From Tribonema minus (Eukaryota; Sar; Xanthophyceae; Tribonematales; Tribonemataceae), in the NCBI GenBank assembly GCA_017506865.1, contig JAFCMP010000090.1, positions 62,001 to 126,000 of the forward strand: DNA of 64,000 bases, in the 5' to 3' direction. The notes under the pieces are model-generated. The model saw nothing but the letters and a program-made list of their open reading frames with translations, was not told the DNA's origin and made no database searches. The translations under genes were made by a program, and so were the position numbers. Below, piece by piece: positions 24,801 to 36,990 of the stretch (position 1 is its first letter; the number at the start of each line of letters is the position of its first letter).

Positions 24801-27354
24801 CCACTCGTCACTGTGCAGCTTGAGTAAATATGCTCACTTGATTCATAAACAGGCCGGCACATTCAAAACTACTGTCGATTGCTCATCATATTGGGCAGCT
24901 GACATAAAGGCCAACGACCAGCGGTCAGCACATCCTACCAAAGGTATACCCTGGTAGCCCAGACGGCTTGATGAGCAGCTGAAATACATTTGCATATTTT
25001 GCACACATGTCGGAACACACCACAAGACCCAAATATTGGTGCTTGTTGGTCAATGAAAATCATTTGGAACATGAGACACCGATTCTCAAATATGTACACA
25101 CAGCAAATATGATGGTGCTCAATCTTACCAGCCAGCAGGGGTTGTAGCAGAGCAGCAGCACGGCCATGGCATGGCTCAGCCCCACGTCAGCATGAAGGAC
25201 CCTGTCACCGCGCAGCGCCAGCGTTCCCTCTGCAACCTGTCAGGGGCATCACGTGCATGCCATCATATGTGACCATGTTGCCAGTAAGCACACGGCTTGG
25301 GCGTGACTGGTCAATGTGGGGCTATGTAAGGTACTGATGCTGGTTCTGGGCAGGCAACTCATGATTTCTCAGCACATTTTCCTTCGTAACCATGCACGTA
25401 TGTGCATGTCAAAACATGCTTCATGCGACCACAACGTGTCCTGCACCATGCACAATGCGCTTGCTCGATGATAAACTGCATGCACAGCACATGTGCCTGC
25501 TTGTCATGGTCCTACAGTGAACTCATTTTAACCAGCACATGTCGTCCGCTCTGCGTACACACTGCCTCAAATATTTAGCTGATGTTGACCTTTGACGTAT
25601 GAAACAAGGAACACGACTCATCAATGTGATGCATGCACGTCTGCAGCAAGCTGGCTTGACAACATGGACAGGTGCTCCAATGGCTTACAGTGAAGCGTAT
25701 GATGTCTTGCGTGCCATGCGCTGTGAGGCGGCCGTCAGCGATGAAAATGCAAGCAACGTGCTGCAAAGTTGTGCCATTGGCTTTAGGAGCACGGAAATTA
25801 CATTTGTAAGTCTCAACCATTGCACATGTGGACAATGCGTGTATTGTTGACCACTGCTCAGTTGCAAACATTTGCCAGCTTCCTCAACGTCCATGGCCAT
25901 GCTAATGAGGTACGCTGATGCTCAGATTGAGCTTAAAGCACATGTCAGTGCCCAGGCGCTGCCCATGACTATGTAGCTAAAATACTCATCGCGCCGCTGA
26001 AATATTTTTGTCCAGCATCTATTCTCAAAATGAGACGCACAACCAGCCATGTTATCCAGGCACTGCTACATGTGAAGACAACGTGCATGTTCTCACCTTG
26101 TCGGCAATGGTCGACCTTATGGCCGTAAGCTCCGTGCCATGGTGCAGCAGCGCGGCGCGGTACCTGGCCTGCGCCTGCCCCCTCACTGCCAGCACTTCCT
26201 TGAATGGGCTCCGCGCGCCCGCCGTGCTTACGCTGCCGCCTGTGCTGGCTGTGCCGTCAGCGCCTTGGCTGGCCTGCCACTCCTGCGCGTCCGGCACCAG
26301 CACAAAGTTGAGCCACGCTGTGAAGCTCTGCGCCTGCTTGTCCGCCCACTGCTGGTCCTGCCTTGACTTGCGCGCCAGCGCCTCCTCCGCAGACGCCGCG
26401 CCCGCAGACACCGCAGCGCCGCCGCTCCGGCGCCGCTTCCGCACGGGCTGCGACAGCTGCAGTTGCGTGCAGCTGCCGCCGCCGCCGCCGCCGCTCTCAC
26501 CAGCGGCAGCGAGCCGCTTCTGATCCAGCGTGCTGCCGCTTCTGCTCCTGCCAGTGCCGCCGGTGGTGGTGCCCTTATGGGGCCGCAGCGTGTGCGTGGT
26601 GGCCCTGGACCACTGCAGCATATGCTGCCGGCGCGCCGCGGCGTTCTCCTTGTCCGCAGCCTCGTCCTCAGGTGCGCAGCGCTTGCCGAGGATGACCACC
26701 GCATCGCTGGGGTCGCCACCGTACGCGTAGGGCGTCATGCCAAAACGCGACCTTCGCTTTGTGGGCTTTGGAAGTGCCTCGCCCAGCACCTTGAGCTGCA
26801 AGTGGTAGATGCCGTCCATGCGAAACTGCAGCGTTGCCGCAAATTTGCCAGGGGCGGTGGGTCGCCAGCGCAGCTGCGTCATCAGGTGCTCTCCACGCTG
26901 TAGCACCAAGCTCTCTTCGGAGAACTCGGGAATTTCGAGCTGGCTGGTCTGTTGTGATGACGAGCGCACCAGCACCAGGCGACTGCTGGGCTGAGAGCCA
27001 TCAGGAGGCAGCTCTATGCACAGAGGTAGGCTTCGAACCAATCCCACCTGCAGATACAAGCAAACAAGCAGCCCTCGCATCATCAGCATCAGCGGCAGCA
27101 CCGAAAACTGCAGCTGCTGCATCCTGTTGTTCAGGAGAGGCCCGCGAGGTACGCTAGATCACATTGCGCATGCGATGTGAACTTACCCGCACAGAGCCCA
27201 AGTCAACTGGCTCGCTATTTAGAAAAGGGTTCATCACCAGCGTCGCCATCTCGCCCTTTCCCCCCAGCTCTTGCTGCTGTTGGCTCGGCATCATGCACTC
27301 GGCTGAAATAGTGACAACGCCTGATACAATGCGAGATATCCCGCTAGAGGCCAT
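12838..27354 (-). CDS. ASPM: ASPM-type spindle protein (ASH, two CH domains, IQ array, armadillo-like C-terminus)
   Basis: ASPM binds microtubule minus ends at spindle poles, with calmodulin on its IQ motifs. I rebuilt about 21 exons: 27354-27187, 27047-26097, 25236-25129, 24611-24430, 23789-23698, 23344-23127, 22775-22581, 22284-22222, 21621-21557, 21060-20814, 20461-20387, 19978-19809, 19432-19344, 18981-18839, 18377-18108, 17571-17059, 16429-15492, 15018-14922, 14464-14312, 13959-13753 and 13122-12838 (TAA). Phases agree at every junction, giving about 1,740 residues. Hallmarks are an N-terminal ASH domain, LLLCYNPCWL then RLGLETVTG, CH1 (LRDGVRLVRL), CH2 (NFTTSFADGRALC), the ERTIVAAIAYL helix, about 22 IQ-like motifs, and a tail with TLGARVANAL, SLNRSPPHQ and MYRDNPELF. 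The Met at 27354 has a fair start context; Met at 27294 is an alternative. The 22222/21621 junction is the least certain. Confidence 0.92.
14922..19432 (-). other. IQ-motif array of the ASPM-like gene
   Basis: Six exons encode about 22 IQ-like repeats, from ATQTIQRTYRAHL (exon 19432-19344) to SAVLLQARARGFLARQR (exon 15018-14922). Exon 16429-15492 alone carries about 11, and 17571-17059 about five. Many repeats have QWWRG or LQRWWR cores. In ASPM these bind calmodulin or light chains and form a long helix. The repeats are Ala-rich and diverged from one another. Confidence 0.85.
17008..17034 (-). repeat. Short interstitial telomere-like repeat inside an ASPM intron
   Basis: About three and a half units of CCCTAA (TTAGGG on the minus strand) lie in the intron between exons 17571-17059 and 16429-15492. 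Confidence 0.8.
20814..23344 (-). other. Tandem calponin-homology domains of the ASPM-like gene
   Basis: Exons 23344-23127 and 22775-22581 encode CH1, including GEGDVVKHLKKLGYKVSHVQ, the DLRDGVRLVRL helix and KDIVDGHQ. Exon 21060-20814 encodes CH2 with WAQAVCHGYGV and NFTTSFADGRALC. These motifs are the diagnostic ASPM CH signatures and would mediate actin or microtubule-related binding. Confidence 0.9.
26097..27187 (-). other. ASH (ASPM-SPD2-Hydin) domain region of the ASPM-like gene
   Basis: The first two exons join as PVDLGSVR plus VGLVRSLPL, a split typical of the start of an ASH beta-sandwich. They continue through EESLVLQRGEHLMTQLRW to GKFAATLQFRMDGIYHLQLKVLGEA. After it comes a basic, Gly/Ser-rich linker, then the helix RYRAALLHHGTELTAIRS that leads into the conserved ASPM core. 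Confidence 0.85.
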
Positions 27355-28676
27355 AGGCCAAGCAGCCCGTCACAGCCGTGGCGTACATAGCAGGTCCCTG
27401 CCTGGAGTTACCAGCACTCACTCAGCGACTTCACGTGTTGGTTGCAGGCGGTGAACTGTCCAACTGCCATTTCGTCAGCATCACCTGAGCGATGTGGCTC
27501 CGCACCAGGAAAACGAAGCTTGTTCTGTAAGTGCACTCAGCCAAGGTGCTGCAGGTTTTCAAGCAGTGCAAAGCCATCATACTAGTGTCCTGCTTTGCGC
27601 ATTCGAATTGCACGGCATCGGCAGACCTGACCAGTAGGCCAGTAGGACCAGATTACATTGAGGCCAAGTCAAGGGTGGGGTGCCCTTTTCTTCAGCAGAA
27701 GAAGGAGCTCCCCATTTCTTACTGGTCACGCAATGTCTGACTCTTGGCTGCACACTCAATAAGAGAAACCAGAGCATCATTGATGAAGCAAATTTCCACA
27801 CCAGACCAGTTGTGAGGCTCATACACCTTAGCACTTTAGCTCACACTGGCTGGTGCAGATGTGCGACCTCAAACAGAGGGACAAAATAAGACTGAAACTT
27901 GCTGACAACATACAAGTGTCTCGATGCGTATTGACAATCACTTCTTGACAATGCGCCATGTAGAGGCACTTTTAACAAACATTGCAGTGCTCAGTTGACA
28001 TAAACACTACGTCGATTGCGGTGTCAGCTTGACTGCAAGGCCTTGTAACTGCTACTGGTCGTCTTGACATGGGCTGAGCATCATCAGCTATATAGCAAGC
28101 GTTGTGAACATGTTCTGTTGTGGCCATGTGCCATACTGTGAGGTTTTGGAGGAATCGACGAATCGACGTTTGTGTGCGTGCAGGCACCTCATGGCTGTCG
28201 CAAGGAGCAATCCTCGTGCAACCACAAGGTCCCAAGGAACAGCGATGCATCACACAGCGCACTCAAATGAGACGGAAGGAGTGGCACACAGCACAGCAGC
28301 ACAAAGCAGCTACACAGGGTGCAAATTATGGAGGTGCAAATAGTCAGCATTGATGGGGCAACCACAACTGGCTATATATACAGCGACGCATGGGAACATC
28401 CCCCCGCATCTGGAGCCCCATCAATGCTTAATCGGCTGAAACGGGCGGGCCTCGCGCAGCCCTGGGCCAATGTTCGGGAAGACATTGCTCTGACCCTGCA
28501 TGCGAAGTTCATCCTGCATGCCACGTGAACACGGAACCAGACAAACAAAATGACGCTTAAGCAGTCAGTACCATTCTTGATGGACGGTGAGAGATCTGCT
28601 ATCCTGCTGCCACGGTATGCAGCAATTGTTGCGTTTCAGCCGTTGCATGCCTCACAGATAACAATTCAGTCAGGTA
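27355..28676. other. Intergenic spacer between two minus-strand genes
   Basis: About 1.3 kb between the end of the coiled-coil gene and the start of the ASPM-like gene. It should include the ASPM promoter. Only short unsupported frames are seen. Confidence 0.5.
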
Positions 28677-31600
28677 TCATGGCAAATGGTAACAGGTGTA
28701 AAGCGGATAGTTGCTGCGCAGTTCTCTCATAGAAGTATGGCTTGGTCGAATAACAACTTGCAGAGGCAGCTCAACCGTGAGCTCTTGTTCTTTGGTCTGT
28801 GTGAACAAATGTTAACCACGCTGTGAGGTGCTCTCAATGGCAAACACCAATGGTGCACAGACACACCATGCAGCGCAACAAAGAGCCGCCGTTTTAGCCA
28901 ATGTACTCACTTGTCCAACAGCGTAGCCCATGCCCATGTTGCCATCTGGGTGCTGCATGTTGCTGTACTGATAATGGTAGTGCTGGTTCGCCTGCCCGTC
29001 GTACCACTCGCCATCCTGCGGTTCAACAATACGATGTATGTGGCTTGATGACACCGATCGCATGCTATGTATGATGATGGCAGCTGAGCCACTGGTGCTG
29101 CAAAGTCACAATGACAGGGTTACACCGTGCCAAGCATCGCACCTTGGTGTTAATAAGCAGGTTGCATAAGGTAAGCTTGGCCAAAGTGAGTGCGGCTAGG
29201 ATGAAACCAGATTCATAATGAGATAATCACATTTGCATTGACAGATGCTTCACTGATTGTGCAGTAGTATGATTGCCAACCCACACTGCAGCACTAAAAC
29301 AAGCTGTCGACTCAGTACGCAAGACTGCCTTCAGGCCCATACACAGCAAGCGAAGCAATACACAGCACTGTACTCTTTGCAGCTTCGGCCTACCTGGTGC
29401 ATCACAGCCGGGTTGACACGCTGCCACGACTCGTGCTGTCCGGGGATAGGTGGCCCGAACCCCGGCTGAACTCCCCCTTCCCCTGCTTGAACTCCCCCTT
29501 CCCCTGCCTGAACTCCCCCTCCCCCCCCCTCTGACCACCCCCATCCTCCCCTGTACCCTCCTTGGTCATCCATATTGCCGTTGTGGTAGGACCCCTGCTC
29601 GTGTCCCCCCGCTACATCCCCCTGTGTGTGGACCCCCCCCCCCACTTCCGCTTGTCCCCCCATGAATGGGCCATGCGATATGTGCCCTGCGCGCTGCTGG
29701 AATCCGCCAGGGTGGCCATGGGGCGAGTGGGGGTGGGCAGCACCCATGCGGTGCGGGGTGTTGCCGCCCTGTCAGGAGGAATTGGCACAAGCTGTGTCAA
29801 TGCATCTGGCATGGCTGTAACTGTGACCTTGAAGTGCTACGAGTGTCAAACTACAAGCGCTCAGTGCGTGACGGTGCATGCTACTTGAAGTTCACAATGC
29901 AAACTGCGACTTGAGAGCGCTTAAACCCGGTGCAAACAGGTCCGCGCTTCAGATAATTCAAGTTGCAACTCTGCAGCCACTAGTTGAAGTTGACACTCCA
30001 TCCAGAAATTCCGTGACCTGAAGTTGATTGACCTACCTCACCTGCAAAGAGGTATGTATACATTGCAAGCCTTCTCAGCAAGAGAACCTAGTCATATCGT
30101 GATGAGACTGATCAGTTGATCCCAAAGTAGAATTCTCTGCATAACTTCAACATGGGTTTCAGGCGAGAGCCGCAAGGTAGGTAACAATAGCAATAGCAGC
30201 TGCTGCCACCAGTGAACTTGACTACAATATGGCAAAAAGTGATATATTTGCATTTTCCGGAGCTTGAGGTCAATGTGATTGTGCGGTTGAAGTTGAAAAG
30301 CCGATCCTGCCACTGAGTTGCCTGAATGAACACTCATGCCCTTGAACTTCGGCGCTCTATCTTCAACGTCATCACCAGTAAAGTAGAAGCGGAGAAGCTG
30401 CAGTACAAAATCACGTGCCTCGATTACTGTTCAAGAGAACACTGCCTGAAACGCACATACGTCCTTGAACTTCGCCACTCGCACTTCAACTTCATCACTG
30501 CGTAGAGGCATTATGAAGAATGAAAGTACAATGCCTGTCTGCACAAGGCATCATCTACAAGCGCGACAGCTACTAAACAGAATACTGCTCCTCAACTCGA
30601 GGGTCAACAGCACTGGAGTAAGATGATCAATGTCCTCACCTGCTCATTGTGGGATGGCATGAAGTAGGGGGGCGGTGTGAAGTGCCCCTGCTGGTCGGGC
30701 GCGAAATCTGCAGCGGCGACAAAGCCAGGCATACGTTTTCACATGGTACATAAGCCCTGACAGCAAAGGTATCACACCGCACATGTGGAGATAGATGAAG
30801 GTGACAGATGGGCAAGCAGACATTGCTGTGCCATGCACTGGTCATCATGCAGCAGTCACCTTTGATTGTACAATGTGAGCATGCACATCCAGGCATTCCC
30901 GGAGAGGAGATATGTATAGGTTACTATTAGTCTCCACAGGGACTAGCAAGTGTGCCAGCAAAAGCTTGTCCACAGCTGCTACATGTCTTCTGCATAAGCA
31001 TCAGCTGTGGGCACACAAGCCCAAATCCTACATGCAGTTTGTTATCAGGGTGTCTCAAATGTCTGAGTCTGTGCTTTCCCCCGCTGAGACCTGCGCTATG
31101 TGCTTCTAGGGCTACGGCTACACATGCGCAGTTCTCACCTCCATAGCAGGGACAGGTCTAGTCTCAACATGTTCGCATTCGCAAATGATGCTGCACTGTG
31201 CCTCAAGGTAGGGCGATTAGGGTTACAGTAGATGCTCAGGCACTCACCTTCCCCCATAGCGGCTGCCTCCGTCCCCTGCTCTTGCGCATTGAACTCCGCA
31301 GCAGCTGAGCGCTGCTTGCGGTTCTTCTTCTGAAATATCACCTGGTCTGAAAACCGGATGTTGTTTCTGGAGAGCAGGTTCTGCAGCATCTCGATGTACT
31401 CCTTAATGTTGCGCTTCTCAGCCATGGCCTGCTCTTGCTGCTTGCCACGCTTCGCTGCGAGGTGTCACGTGCAGCAGTGGCGACACTGACGCTGATGCGA
31501 TCCCTACGCGCTGTCTCTAGCGCCTCGGACACAGCTGCCACCACCTCCTGCAGACCATCCAACACAGCGATGCAACACGGTGTGTGTCAGGGAAACACAC

Positions 31601-34088
31601 AAAACGACTGCACACACCGCGCATGGTTCTTGTCTGAAGAAGCTTGTCATGGTCAGCAATCCCGTTCACCGGTACAGTAGTTGCAGCGCGCTTCAACGTC
31701 TGTACCTCAACTGCCTGCGGTCACACTTCAACTCCAGGCTGCACTTTAAATGCCAGTTGTTCAATGATGGGTCCATGCTGCTAAGCAGTCAGTTGTGTAT
31801 CACAAGTCTTGCTGAGCGCTGTGACATAACTGCTGCTGAGCATTGTGGCAGAATGTTGGCAAATTGGTCAGGCACTCTGGCAAAACCTCATTGGCCAAAC
31901 GTCATGCGAATGTCAAATAACTCATCTTCATGAGCCGTATTGCTCCGGAGGCAACACACCGACGGCACTCCAGATTGTGTGTGAAAACTTGACGACGTTT
32001 CGTGCATATAGGGTCTGGCCATGTCACAGCAACACTTCAATTGTGATGATACAAACATGCCCACTTCAACTTCAACATGGCGCTACAGACATACCTCCAT
32101 TGTGCTGTTGTCATGAAGAACGGCGGACCGTCCTAGCTCCACTCGCCCCGCGTTAACGGCCTTACGCAGCTCGTTCAAGCCGCTACGCGTAGTAGTCGCC
32201 GGCGCTTGGTGAGCCTGCTGCTGAGCGGTGATGCATGCCGACTGAGGTCTGGCCACTCCAGCAGCAGCGCTCGCCGTTGCAGCAGCGCGCATTGTGTTAA
32301 GCTCCTCACGCGCCTGTGCCAGTGCGCTCTCCGCGTTGTGCAGCTCAGCAGCGCTCGCAGTAGCAGCGGCGCGCAACGTGTTGAGCTCTTCACGCGCCTG
32401 CGCCAGCGCGCTCTCCGTGTTGTGTAGCTTAATTTCCACTGCTCTGTGCTTATCCTCAACCACAACAAGCTTGTGGCCTGAGAGCAGCTCGCGCTGGCGC
32501 AGCTGCTGCATCTCATTGCGCGCTCGCTCCGCAGCCTCCTTGCTCTCTTGCAGGGCAGTGCCCAGCTTGCTCGCCTCCTCCTGCTTAGTAGCCAGCTGTG
32601 ACTGGGCTTTGCCAGCAAGGGCAGTGGCACCTTGAAGCTCCGTCCGCACCTGCGCCATCTCCTTCTCCTTCTCTTGCAGCTCAGCGGTCAGCGTGGCCGC
32701 CTTCTCCTGAGCCCTGCTGCGCTCCGCCTGCAGCTGAGCGTTGACTTCCGCCGCCTGCTGCAGCGCCGCCGCTGCCTCCGTGCGCGCCTCCTGCAGCGCG
32801 CCCGCTTGCTGGGTGACCTGCGTGTGAAGCTGCGCAGACTCCGTCTTGGCAGCATCGCGCTCCGCCTGAGCACTGAGCAGCTGCGTGCTGATCGATGCCA
32901 CCTGCATAAGCGCGTTTGCTGCCTCTGTGCGCGCCTGCTGCAGTGCGCCCACCTGCTGGCTGACCTGCGTGCGAAGCTCCGCTGACTCCTGCTTGGCGTC
33001 ATCGCGCGCCGCCTGAGCACTGAGCAGCTGCGTGTTGACTTCCTCCGCCTGCACAAGTGCCGCCGCTGCCTCCGCGCGCGCCTCCTGCAGCGCGCCCGCC
33101 TGCTGGCTGACCTGCGTGCGCAGGTTGTCCGATTCCCTGCGAGCAGCATCGCGCTCTACCATGGCACTGTCGCGCTCCGCAATTATGGCAAACTTGGCAC
33201 TCAGCGCCGCTGTGAGCTCCGCTGTCTTGTCACCACGGTCTTGCTGAAGCGTTATAAGCTGCTGCCCCAGCCGTTCCATGTCACTGCTGTAGGCCCTCCT
33301 GATTCCGGCGATGTCAATCACCAAGGTCTGCACAGCGGCGCTGTGTGCTGCCTCCCGTTTATCAGCCTCATCCTGCAGCGCGCTCACACGAGACAGCAGT
33401 GCATCGCAACGGCCCTCCGCCTGAGCCACTTCGTCCTGCAGGTATGCATTGTCTGCGTCCGCGTCAAGCTGTGCAGCAGCGGCAGCGAGGTCGCGCCGCA
33501 GACCGGCGATTGCCGCATCCTTGGCAATGCGGCGGTGAGCAGTAGCGGTACGCAGCTCCGTCACCTCCGCACGTGCGCCCCGCGCCATTGTAAGCAGCGC
33601 TTGATGCGACGTCGTGAGCGCTGTGTGCGCCGCCTCAAGCTCTGTGTGGCTTGCGTGTGCTGCCTGCAGCGCGCTGCGACTAGCCCGCATTTCCCATGTC
33701 TCGTGCAGCAGCATGGCGGCCACGGCAGCGAACCCGGCGCGACGCTCCTCAGCAGCGGCGGCGCTGTGCTCCGCGGCGGCGGCCTGCTGCTGCCCCTCCT
33801 CTACCTGTGCTGCCAGCGCGGCAGCGTGCTGCTGCCCCTCTTGCAGCTGCGCTGCGAGCGTGGCGACGTGCTGCTGCACCGCTTCCAGCTGCGCTGTCAG
33901 TGTGGCGGCGTGCTCCTCGGCAGTGTGCTCCGCAGCGGCGGCCTGCTGCTGCCCCTCCTCCACCTGAGCGGCCAGCGCGGCGGCATGCTGCTGCCCCTCA
34001 TCTAGCTGCGCTGCCAGCGCGATGCGCAGCTCGTTGGCGGCTGCCAGCTGACGCTCCAGGGCGGCGATGGCGTCCCGGGCTCTCCTGG
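28677..34088 (-). CDS. Unrecognised long coiled-coil protein with a Gly/His/Gln-rich tail
   Basis: I do not recognise this protein. Exon 34088-32095 (acceptor ctgcag, donor gag|gtatgt) encodes about 660 residues of nearly continuous Ala/Glu/Gln coiled coil. It contains tandem repeats: units of about 40 residues built on RTQVSQQAGALQEAR, and LAAQ(V/L)EEGQQ units. The next exon starts at 31547 in phase 0, but its frame must change before the helical segment AMAEKRNIKEYIEMLQNLL. Either a 53-nt intron (phase-compatible, donor gc|gtaggg, acceptor ctcgcag) or a one-base indel would explain this. Later exons end at 31248, then 30707-30640, 29768-29394 and 29015-28911, all in phase. They give a disordered Gly/His/Gln/Tyr-rich tail. 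A weak last exon (28796-28677, TGA) closes the frame. The 5' end is not resolved: the frame runs open to 34263 through His-rich sequence. Confidence 0.6.
31248..31425 (-). CDS. Possible alternative first exon of the tail part (strong start context)
   Basis: ATG at 31425 sits in GCCATGG, a near-perfect start context, and opens MAEKRNIKEYIEMLQNLL. The tail exons (31425-31248, 30707-30640, 29768-29394, 29015-28911, 28796-28677) could thus be a separate gene of about 280 residues rather than the end of the coiled-coil gene. A basic KKNRKQRS patch follows the helix. It is in a different frame from the incoming coiled-coil exon, so the two readings compete. Confidence 0.4.
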
Positions 34089-34263
34089 CTGCAGGGTCAC
34101 AGGTAGGGCGCAAGAGCGGCAACGACCAGATACACAAGTTGAAGTCAGATGACTTGGTGCAGCAGATGGCGATGCTGCGTGGTGAAAAGTGTGTGTGGTC
34201 ATCAATGGAAACGTGGTGAAGTGTGTGGTGATCGATGGAGTGGTGAATCGAGTGGTGATCCAA

Positions 34264-36990
34264 TGTTGGTAGTTGAGGTTTGCTATTGAAAGTGAGATGA
34301 CCGACATAGGCACACTCCGTAACAGCGGGTATTGACGACTTGCAGTGGTCATGCCATGCCTTTCAGGCCTTGCATCTGTGCTTCACAATCTATGCTTGGC
34401 ACAAAGGAACAGCGAAGCTGGGTTGGGCACTGTGTCAGGCCCCGACTAGAAAAGAGGTGCGTCGCATTAGCACACGCTACAAGTGCGCTGCGCTTAGACA
34501 TTTGATGGGAGAGATAATGGCGAAAGTTGGGTTGTACTTTTGTCAATAACACACTAGCACTACATTGGCATCTCTCTGGCTGCCCAAAAAAATGAAAATG
34601 TCATCACGGCTCAGCAACTGATGCTGCGATACCTACATACGCGCAGACTAGAAGCGAGTCTTGCGTTATTTGCAGAGTGGAAGCGAGTTCGGCATTATTT
34701 GCGATTCAGGCTGAGTGTGTAGCGCTGACTGTAGTGGTTGGGAGAGGGAAGGGCAGAGGGCGAACAAAGTGTAGAGGGACTGCACTGTAGACGATCGGCC
34801 ACACCTAGCGCCCGGCAGGACCGCTGTTGCCTCCTTATGAAGTTGGTGTCCCACAAAAAAGACGAGATCTGTGTCGTTGAACGCTGCTGCTACGACTTCT
34901 GATGCTGCTGGCGCATCCGCTCAACAAGGCGTACGCCATCGTCGCTTGACTGTCAGCACAAGTCATCGAGGATCTGAGCTTCTTTTTGCACACCCAGGAA
35001 AGTGGTCGGCAACAAGTTCTGGCTCTGCTGCTTGCGCTCTGAACGGAGCGGACGGCTTTGATGCGTGAGGGAGTTGTGGACGCAGCAGCCGGATAGAGGC
35101 GTTGCTAGCATCTCCACTCGAGCGCCGAGCGCTGGGACACCAATGACGCAACGTGCTATTGAGCAGATCTCATGCAGTCGCAGATGACACCATCAGAACT
35201 ACTGCGCCCATCACATACGGAACAGCAGCCACAGCAAGCGCGACCATTGACAGACATGCAGGGCTCAAGCCTTGCTTGTCATGGTGAATCCGCTGAGGCA
35301 ACCATGTTGCGGCAGCGAAGGCAGCATATGGAGTTAATGGAGCATAAGCACAGCGGCGCCTTGCGCGCATTTACATGGCGGTGTTCAGCGCATACAGGAG
35401 GCGACGAAATGCGTTCCTCAGCAGCAACGCACACGTTGCACCCCACCACAAGTGTTTGTGCCGTCCTTCATCTGCGTGGAGATAGGGTGCACGTTGGCGC
35501 TGCTGCTGCTGCCACACACAACTTTGAACGGCCTACGTAAAAGGAGCCGGAGCAATGGTGCCGATGGGCGGCGGCGGCATGGGGGGCGTTGGGAGTTCTG
35601 ATAGTTAAAGTGCGCTGCCGACGGCCATGGAGCACCAGGGAGGAGCGGCGATGTGCTAATGCATCGAAAGGAGCACACAGCAGGGCGGGAGAGGATGGCG
35701 TTCAAAGGCGAGCAAGATATGGTGTTGCCCTTGCTGGGAGTGCCTGCGCTTTGCGCTTGTCTTAAGTGTAGCAGAAAGCCTTGCATGCATGTCACATGGA
35801 CCTTGCAGCATGCTGTGTGGTCGCATCATTCTGCCTGCACTCATGCGGAGCTGTCGCGCACTGCACCACCGCTTGCTGAGCTTACCATCAAGTCGCCTTC
35901 TTGATGTGTGCATATTGACCAGAGAGCATTTATGGTATGGCAGCGACGTTGATATTTGCGTGCCTGCGCGCCGTGTAACATCATTTGCAATAGGTATAAA
36001 ACATCAGATCTTTAATTCGTCTCCATAAACTAAGCTGTGAGATGAAAAGTGAGCATTTTTCCACTTGCTTCAGTATACAAAACATATGTCCGGCATGACT
36101 TCATGCATGTAGGCGCCATTACTTAGTGTTTCACCCAATGACTCATCATAGCCTTATAGAAGAAGTAGATTCAGTCGCGCTTGTCGAGCATCAACACACC
36201 ATTAGTTTGAGTTCATGGCCCACACTGATGTCAGGGTCAGACGCCATTGAAAGTTGCCAGCCCTCGCTGAACGCCGCTCGTATGCAGGATGCCAAGCTTG
36301 TGGTCTTTCTCAATGTTGTTCACTGCTGCATCGCCCACGTATCAATGTCAATCTTCATGTGTGTTCAATCATAGGCGAATCCAAGTGCTGAACAAGATTC
36401 AACTACATTCAGTGAATTCATGGACGCACCATTGTTGCGCGAGGTAATTGTCCCCAGGATGCCAATGCCGCAAACGGCGCTTGCGCCTGCGACGGCAGCG
36501 GCCTTACGGCCGCCGCCCGTCATTCTCACTGTTTCTGGTCCCTCGGCGCTGTCCCTATGTGAAACACACGCAGATCCCGATGCCCACGCGCCTGTGTACA
36601 TGCAGTGGGCAATGCAGAGGGGGGGCGTTAGCAATGCGGCTGTAGCAGTTTGCGAATGCATTTAGCGACGCTTTTTGTTCATCTGCAGCGGAAACGCCGG
36701 TGGTGAAAATTTACTGGTATGACATGATCACAGGCACTGCAGAGGAACTGAATCGCAAAGGTTATTCTGGTACAATATATCAACCGTACTTCAACTTTTT
36801 AAGGCCTAAACTGCCACTATATAATATATATAAGTTCAAATCCTGCTTCAGCTCTGTGCTCCATGCTCAGCTCAGCAAATCAGAAACTGGTTGCATGCCC
36901 TGCCCTATGTGTTTGTCATTCCACAATGCCAGACCTCCAATAGAGCCGCTGCCCCCTTTGACTCCAGGACCAAATCACATCCTCGACCCT
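34264..36990. other. Unassigned region
   Basis: No recognisable gene on either strand. Open frames (for example 35172-35540, 36420-36665 on plus and 35795-35418 on minus) have no family resemblance that I can name. An A/T-rich patch at about 36765-36840 contains TATA-like runs. Confidence 0.4.
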
